Assembly: GCA_051453625.1 (NCBI GenBank)
Contig: JBOZIK010000001.1
Span: forward strand, 54,835,249-54,872,889
Direction: 5' to 3'
From: Welwitschia mirabilis
Taxonomy: Eukaryota; Gnetophyta; Gnetopsida; Welwitschiales
Length of the DNA: 37,641 nt
Positions within the stretch are counted from its first letter, which is position 1, and each line of letters begins with the position of its first letter. The notes beneath the pieces are model-generated. The model made no database searches and had not been told where the DNA came from. It saw nothing but the letters and a program-made list of their open reading frames with translations. A program made the position numbers and the translations under genes. This document shows, piece by piece, positions 33,167 to 37,641 of this stretch.

Positions 33167-33250
33167 CATGACATCCTATACATTATGAAGATCATTACTA
33201 AAGCTCAACTGAACTACACTACTTTAGAGTTCTTTATGAATTGTGTATGC
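33167..33250 (+). pseudogene. Ty3/gypsy RNase H fragment
   Basis: One frame reads HDILYIMKIITKAQLNYTTL followed by EFFMNCVC. This matches the block at the start of gypsy RNase H (family: HVIYYASKTLxxAQxNYTTTEKELLAVV), with AQLNYTT intact. Only about 28 residues are preserved; sequence to the left is in the gap, and to the right the similarity ends in a TGCATGTATGC-type simple repeat (about 33255-33310). Confidence 0.55.
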
Positions 33251-33252
33251 AT

Positions 33253-33523
33253 CTGCACATCTGCATGTATGCTTGTGTACAAATGTCATGTATGCATGCA
33301 TGTATAAATGTATCATTAAACTGATCCTAGATTAAGGTTATCCATGATTAATTTAGCATTTGAAACATCTTTCTTTCCATTACATTGTTTGGATTCTCAT
33401 ATAACTATAATGGATTTTTCTCTTCCCTCTTAATGTCTTTATTGAGATACAAAGAAGGATGCATTTGTCATGTTAATCTATGATAATTTACCTTATTTTG
33501 AGACTATTACAGGAATACATTAA
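33253..33523. other. Simple alternating repeat and A+T-rich flank of the transposase gene
   Basis: Alternating purine-pyrimidine words (ATGTATGC, TATGCATGCATGTAT) occupy about 33255-33310. The remainder precedes the transposase ATG. No TATA box could be assigned with confidence. Confidence 0.4.
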
Positions 33524-33600
33524 ATGGCATCATCATATCCATCGTTGTCATCTAATAAATCCATATATGTAAGGGATAAGAGCTGGATGTTTATGAATAG

Positions 33601-33685
33601 GTATTACATATCCAATTACATTTAAAGTTATTCTTATAACTTTATAAATATTATGTACTTATTTGTCTAATATTACTATGTGTAG
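33601..33685 (+). other. Intron 1 of the transposase gene
   Basis: AATAG|GTATTAC to TGTGTAG|GACATTT, 85 bp, phase 2. Removing it joins SWMFMNR to TFKEYENG, as in the transposase-associated domain. Confidence 0.8.
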
Positions 33686-34632
33686 GACATTTAAGGAGTA
33701 TGAGAATGGTATGAAGATGTTCATAGATTTTTCAATTAACAATTCATTCAATTCTCAAGGCATACTTTATCCATGTGTGAAATGTTGTAACACTTGTTAT
33801 TGACAACCAAATATTTTTTTTGAGCATATTTTATGCAAAGGCATGGATCTTCCATACATAAGTGGATTATGCATGGAAAAGCATTAGAAGAAAACTATGA
33901 CAAATGTAGAGGCCCAAATATGATACAAGATTATCTTGTTTCCATGGTGAAAGAAGCCTTTATGTTCTTTAATGATGGGGAGAAATCACATGAAGAAAAA
34001 ACATCGTGAATTTCTCAAATTCTGATAACTTTAATGGTGATGTAAAAAATGTAGAATATAATAGGCTAATCAAAGAAGGCAAGGAGCCATTATACCCTAG
34101 TTGGATAAAATATACAAATCTTTCTATAATTATCAAATTGCTTAGCATTAAAGTAATGGGTGAATGGTCAAATTCAACATTTTTAATGTTTCTTGATTTC
34201 TTACATGACTCTTTCCTAGAAGTTAATATAATTCCAAGTTCTTATGATCAATTAAAAAGGACATTTAACTCCTTAGATATGAAATATGATAAAATACGTG
34301 CATGCTCTAATGACTTTGTGTTATATTAGAAGGATCATGAGAACAAAAATAAATGTCCTTAGTGTGATGCATATAGATGGAAATCAAAGGGATATTTGAA
34401 GGATAGTAAACTAAACAAAATATTACCTGCCAAAGTATTATAATACTTTCCCTTAATTCCAAGGCTACAAAGGCTTTATGCATCATCCACAACAGCAGAA
34501 CATATGATACGACATTCAAAAAGGAAGATAGACTATGGCATAATGCGACATCTAGTAGATTGTATCTTATGAAAAAGTATTGATGAATTATATAATGAAA
34601 TTAAGGTTAAACCTAGACATGCACGACTTGGT

Positions 34633-34642
34633 NNNNNNNNNN
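34633..34642. other. 10-N gap within the transposase core
   Basis: It falls between PRHARLG and NPFG, where the family reads PRNVRLGLASDGFNPFG. Ten bases are close to what is missing. Confidence 0.9.
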
Positions 34643-35382
34643 CAATAGATTAATTTAATCCTTTTGGAATGCTTTCTACTTCTTATAGTTGTTGGCTAGT
34701 TATGACAGTTATCTATAACTTACCACCCTGGTTATGCATGAAAAGGTCGCATGTGACACTTTCTTTACTCATATTGGAACGTAAGAAACTAGGAAAAGAT
34801 ATTGATGTGTACCTTCAACCTCTTATTGAGGAGTTGAAGATACAATGGTATAAGGGAGTAAAAACATTTGATAGACTAAAAAAGGAGTTCTTTACCATGA
34901 AAGCAGTGCTACTTTAGTAAATGATTTTCCAGCATATGGAAACTTCTTAGGATGGAGCACAAAGAGGAGATTAGCATGTCCCATATGTACTTATACGATC
35001 AATTCTTTATGGTTTCCTCATACTAGGAAACATTAATACTAAGGGCATAGAAAATTCCTTGATAAGAATCATAGGTATAGATGAATAAAGAGATCTTTCA
35101 ATGGTACAATAGTATAAGAAGAAGAACCCATGCCATTACATAGTAAAGAGATTATTTTCCAGCTTGACAACATGGATTTCACTTGTGGAAGTGCATTTCT
35201 AAACATCAAAAAAAGATGACAAGAATGTCAAAACATGGAAAGCACGAAAACAAGTTAAAGGTTATTCCAGCTAGTAAATTTAAAAGAACATGTAGCAAAT
35301 GCAAGAAATTCATTTTGATTAGGGAAGGCATAGCAATAGATGGAAAAAGATATTAATACTATTTAATCTCCCATATTGGAAG

Positions 35383-35474
35383 GTAACAAAAGTTTATAAA
35401 ATATTTTATTAATAATTTATTTTTCTTTCTTATGATTTCATTTCATACCTTTTTCATTTCTAACATATATATAG
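35383..35474 (+). other. Intron 2 of the transposase gene
   Basis: LPYWK|GTAACAAAA to TATATATAG|KHDVQHNLDVMHI, 92 bp, phase 0. The join recreates the conserved LPYWK...HNLDVMHI passage. Confidence 0.8.
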
Positions 35475-35558
35475 AAACATGATGTTCAACACAATTTGGA
35501 TGTTATGCATATTAAAAAAAATATTTATGAGAGATTTCTAAGCACTATCCTAAACATA

Positions 35559-35568
35559 NNNNNNNNNN
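35559..35568. other. 10-N gap within the DUF4218 region
   Basis: It lies between LSTILNI and DLKELGIRD. Relatives have about a dozen residues here (an xGKTKDxxxxRxDL stretch), so the true gap is probably longer than ten bases, or there is a deletion. Confidence 0.9.
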
Positions 35569-36082
35569 TTGATCTCAAAGAACTAGGTATCAGAGATGAA
35601 CTTTCACCCATTACAAGTGATGGTAAAAAGGCATTTCTTTTACCTACTAGTTTTGTAATGTCAGTACAAGAAAAGAATTCTTTTCTAAAGATGTTATCAG
35701 AGTTAAAACTTCTATATGGATATGCATCAAATATTCATAGGTGTATCCTGTAAAACAAACATAGATTTTCTGGGCTTAAGAGTCATGACTACCATGTCCT
35801 TTTGCAACTCATTCTTTCCATTGCTTTGCATAACTTACTTCCATCTAAGGTATGTGCATCAATAATTTAAATGTGTCTATTCTTTAATGAGATTTATCGC
35901 AATAAAATTCATATAAAACTTTTGGGAGAACTGAAATCAAGAATTACTATCATACTTTATGATCTTAAGAAAATATTTCCTCTAGCTTTATTTGATATCA
36001 TGATTCATTTACCTATTCATTTGGTAAGGGATGTTAGGTTTTGTGGCCCTATGCAATATTGAGGGATGTATCTTATAGAAAG

Positions 36083-36172
36083 GTAATAAGCATACTTTTT
36101 TTTTTTTGCCATAACTATAACTTGTTAATAATTATGAATTAACTATAAATTTTTGATGTGTGTACCACTTAG
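36083..36172 (+). other. Intron 3 of the transposase gene
   Basis: ATAGAAAG|GTAATAAG to CCACTTAG|GATCTTG, 90 bp, phase 2. The join gives YLIER-ILKVLKGYVRNK (family: YPIERYLRTLKSYVRNK). Confidence 0.8.
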
Positions 36173-36476
36173 GATCTTGAAAGTTTTAAAAGGGTATGTC
36201 AGAAACAAGAAAAAACTAAAGGGATGCATTTTAAAATCTTTTCTTATAGAGGAAACATTAAGTTTTTGCACTAAGTACATGAAAAATATTAATGCATTCA
36301 AAAATCAATTACAGCGCAATGAAGCTATTGATAATAGCTCCAGTGAATCAACTATACATCTAGAAGGAAGATCACTAGGTGCTATAGATAGAAGGATATT
36401 GAGTGACATAAAAATTGAATAGGCACATAGATATGTATTGTTTAACACCCCATGCATTGAATCATATGTGACATAA

Positions 36477-36539
36477 GTTAATTATAATTTTATTATTTTA
36501 TTATTATTATATACATTCTTAATTATATTATGTGTATAG
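36477..36539 (+). other. Intron 4 of the transposase gene
   Basis: ACATAA|GTTAATT to GTGTATAG|TCAACAC, 63 bp, phase 0. Upstream coding is AHRYVLFNTPCIESYV and downstream is LQEIRRDFPRMSKSLY. The codon before the donor is a stop (TAA). Confidence 0.6.
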
Positions 36540-36638
36540 TCAACACTACAAGAAATTCGTAGAGACTTTCCAAGAATGTCAAAGTCTTTATAGCTTCAAA
36601 TGCATAGAGATTACTTTACTACTTGGTTTGAAGAACAT

Positions 36639-36730
36639 GTAATATATAATATATTATATATAAAGGTATTAATGGTTATGCAAATTTGATGTATGTAATA
36701 TGTATGCACAGTAATTTTTTGATGTTTCAG
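36639..36730 (+). other. Intron 5 of the transposase gene
   Basis: TTCGAAGAACAT-like end (WFEEH)|GTAATATA to GATGTTTCAG|ATTTACAAG, 92 bp. It connects the WFxxHV motif to the IYKLREKG segment that leads into DUF4216. Confidence 0.65.
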
Positions 36731-37204
36731 ATTTACAAGTTAAGAGAAAAAGGCATGCTTAATGGAAACAAGAAAAAGAAGTAAAATTGTTTTCACATCC
36801 TCCAAGTAGACATACACAAAGGTATAGGGATACCTAATCAATGGGTATAGGTTTCATGTAAAGGAAAGAGATGCAGAGTTAACATGTCAAAATAGTAGAG
36901 TTTCTATAATGGTTAGTACTTAATGTGTACCTAGTGCAAAGGATAAAAATTCTATAATTAATAATGTAAAACATTATGGTGTCTTGAAAGACATAGTTGT
37001 ATTAGCTTTTAATTCCATATTCAATGTTGTGGTCTTCAAATGTGAATGATTTGATGTTCTTCAACAAGCTAACATCAAGAAGGATGAGTTTGGTTTCACG
37101 CTTGTTAATACAAGTAAAAACATCAGGGATGATCATGTACAAGATGAACCATTCATATTATCTAGTCAGGGATCATAGGTTTTCTATGTAAGGGACATTA
37201 AGGA

Positions 37205-37304
37205 NNNNNNNNNNNNNNNNNNNNNNNNNNNNNNNNNNNNNNNNNNNNNNNNNNNNNNNNNNNNNNNNNNNNNNNNNNNNNNNNNNNNNNNNNNNNNNNN
37301 NNNN
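37205..37304. other. Assembly gap (100 N, probably unknown size)
   Basis: Exactly 100 N, a common placeholder. It separates two copies of the same DUF4216 segment. Confidence 0.95.
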
Positions 37305-37641
37305 CTTGAAAGACATAGTTGTATTAGATTATTAGTCCATATTCAATGTTGTGGTCTTCAAATGCAAATGGTTTGATATTCTTCAACAAGCTAACATCAA
37401 GAAGGATGAGTATGGTTTCACGCTTATTAACACAAGTAAATACATTAAGGATGATTGTGTATAAGATAAACCATTCATATTATCTAGTCACAAACCACAA
37501 GTTTTCTACGTAAGGGACATTGAGGATACTTCATGGAGTATTATAGCATTATTTAATCTAAGGCATATTTACAATGAGAGTGAAAATGAATAATTTTATG
37601 AAGTGGAAGAGGATAAGAAAGATAATTTAACATCATTACAC
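37305..37641 (+). pseudogene. Second copy of the CACTA transposase DUF4216 segment (partial)
   Basis: 37305-37526 repeats 36983-37204 with about 26 differences in 222 positions (roughly 88% identical by hand). It reads LKDIVVL, NVVVFKCKWFDILQQANIKK, DEYGFTLINTSK, PFILSSHKPQVFYVRDIEDT and SWSIIALFN. It then continues past the point where copy 1 stops, with an acidic tail (NESENE, EVEEDKKDN). It keeps FKCKW and HKPQVFYV where copy 1 has stops, so it is the better-preserved copy. The window ends before its stop codon. Confidence 0.85.

Larger units (their letters stand above)
33524..37204 (+). pseudogene. CACTA TNP2-type transposase gene, six exons, broken
   Basis: Domains run in family order. 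Transposase-associated N-terminus: RDKSWMFMNR, then TFKEYENGMKMFIDF, YPCVKCC and KWIMHGK. Transposase_21/TNP2 core: LYPSWIKYTNLSIIIKLL, MGEWSNSTFLMFLDFLHDSF, ACSNDFVLY, PAKVL, FPLIPRLQRLYASSTTAEHM, YNLPPWLCMK, DIDVYLQPLIEELK and YGNFLGWSTK. DUF4218: LDVMHIKKNIYERF, DLKELGIRDEL, ALFDIMIHLPIHLVRDVRF and YVRNKKKLKG. DUF4216: GYRFHVKERDAELTCQNSRV, YGVLKDIVVL and YVRDIKD. The start is the ATG at 33524. Five GT-AG introns join the blocks in frame (33601-33685, 35383-35474, 36083-36172, 36477-36539, 36639-36730). Stops and frameshifts in most exons make it nonfunctional. The protein would cut and insert CACTA elements. Two 10-N gaps interrupt it. Confidence 0.93.

Noticed and set aside
29815-33307. 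Long ORFs spanning the gaps at 29823, 31337 and 32146
   Set aside because: They exist only because N is read as open; the real bases on the edges carry no support except the RT and RNase H relics listed.
36544-36560. CACTACAAGAAATTCG as the terminus of a nested CACTA element
   Set aside because: The surrounding peptide continues the transposase between two introns, no subterminal repeats follow, and no inverted partner was found.
1-37641. tRNA or rRNA genes
   Set aside because: A few GTTCAAATC-like strings (for example near 22595 and 26860) lack the A box and cloverleaf pairing; no rRNA words were seen.

Overview
The window looks like nuclear DNA from a plant, almost certainly a repeat-dense intergenic stretch. 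The evidence is the set of degraded plant transposable elements: a Ty1/copia LTR retrotransposon, a second copia pol fragment, traces of Ty3/gypsy elements, a LINE, and CACTA (En/Spm) DNA transposons whose transposase gene has plant-type short GT-AG introns. Composition is strongly A+T-rich. The age of the insertions and their spacing would fit a large genome such as a gymnosperm, but the sequence does not settle the taxon. No intact host gene was found. Eight runs of N interrupt the sequence (1855-2606, 5021-5381, 29823-30376, 31337-31879, 32146-33141, 34633-34642, 35559-35568, 37205-37304).

Layout. 1-344 is the edge of a minus-strand gypsy-type LTR. 1643-2794 (around a gap) is a broken minus-strand gene fragment resembling Agenet/Tudor-like domains, followed by a more G+C-rich flank to about 3300. 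3540-4210 is a minus-strand LINE reverse transcriptase relic. 4956-5456 is a CT/TA microsatellite on both sides of a gap. 5765-14470 is an 8.7-kb CACTA element with degenerate terminal inverted repeats, subterminal AAGGCATT-type repeats and no recognisable transposase. 14530-14880 and 23670-24060 are related tandem-repeat blocks in opposite orientation. 17097-23412 is a 6.3-kb copia element with LTRs, primer-binding site, broken gag and integrase, most of its reverse transcriptase and RNase H missing, and a polypurine tract. 26103-26740 is one terminus of a second CACTA element related to the 14470 end, carrying an expanded 19-bp minisatellite. 30863-31336 is a copia reverse-transcriptase relic and 33167-33250 a gypsy RNase H relic. 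33524-37204 is a TNP2-type CACTA transposase pseudogene with five recognisable introns, and its last domain is repeated at 37305-37641 after a 100-N gap.

How the parts relate. The best-supported structural observation is that the 8.7-kb CACTA and the copia element sit in two copies of the same older repeat, at 5722-5764 plus 14471-14540 and at 17021-17096 plus 23413-23445. Each copy preserves the empty site of the other's insertion, so both element boundaries and both target-site duplications are confirmed from within the window. All coding elements carry stops, frameshifts or lost catalytic residues, so the region reads as a nested and decaying transposon landscape. I found no convincing new functional system.
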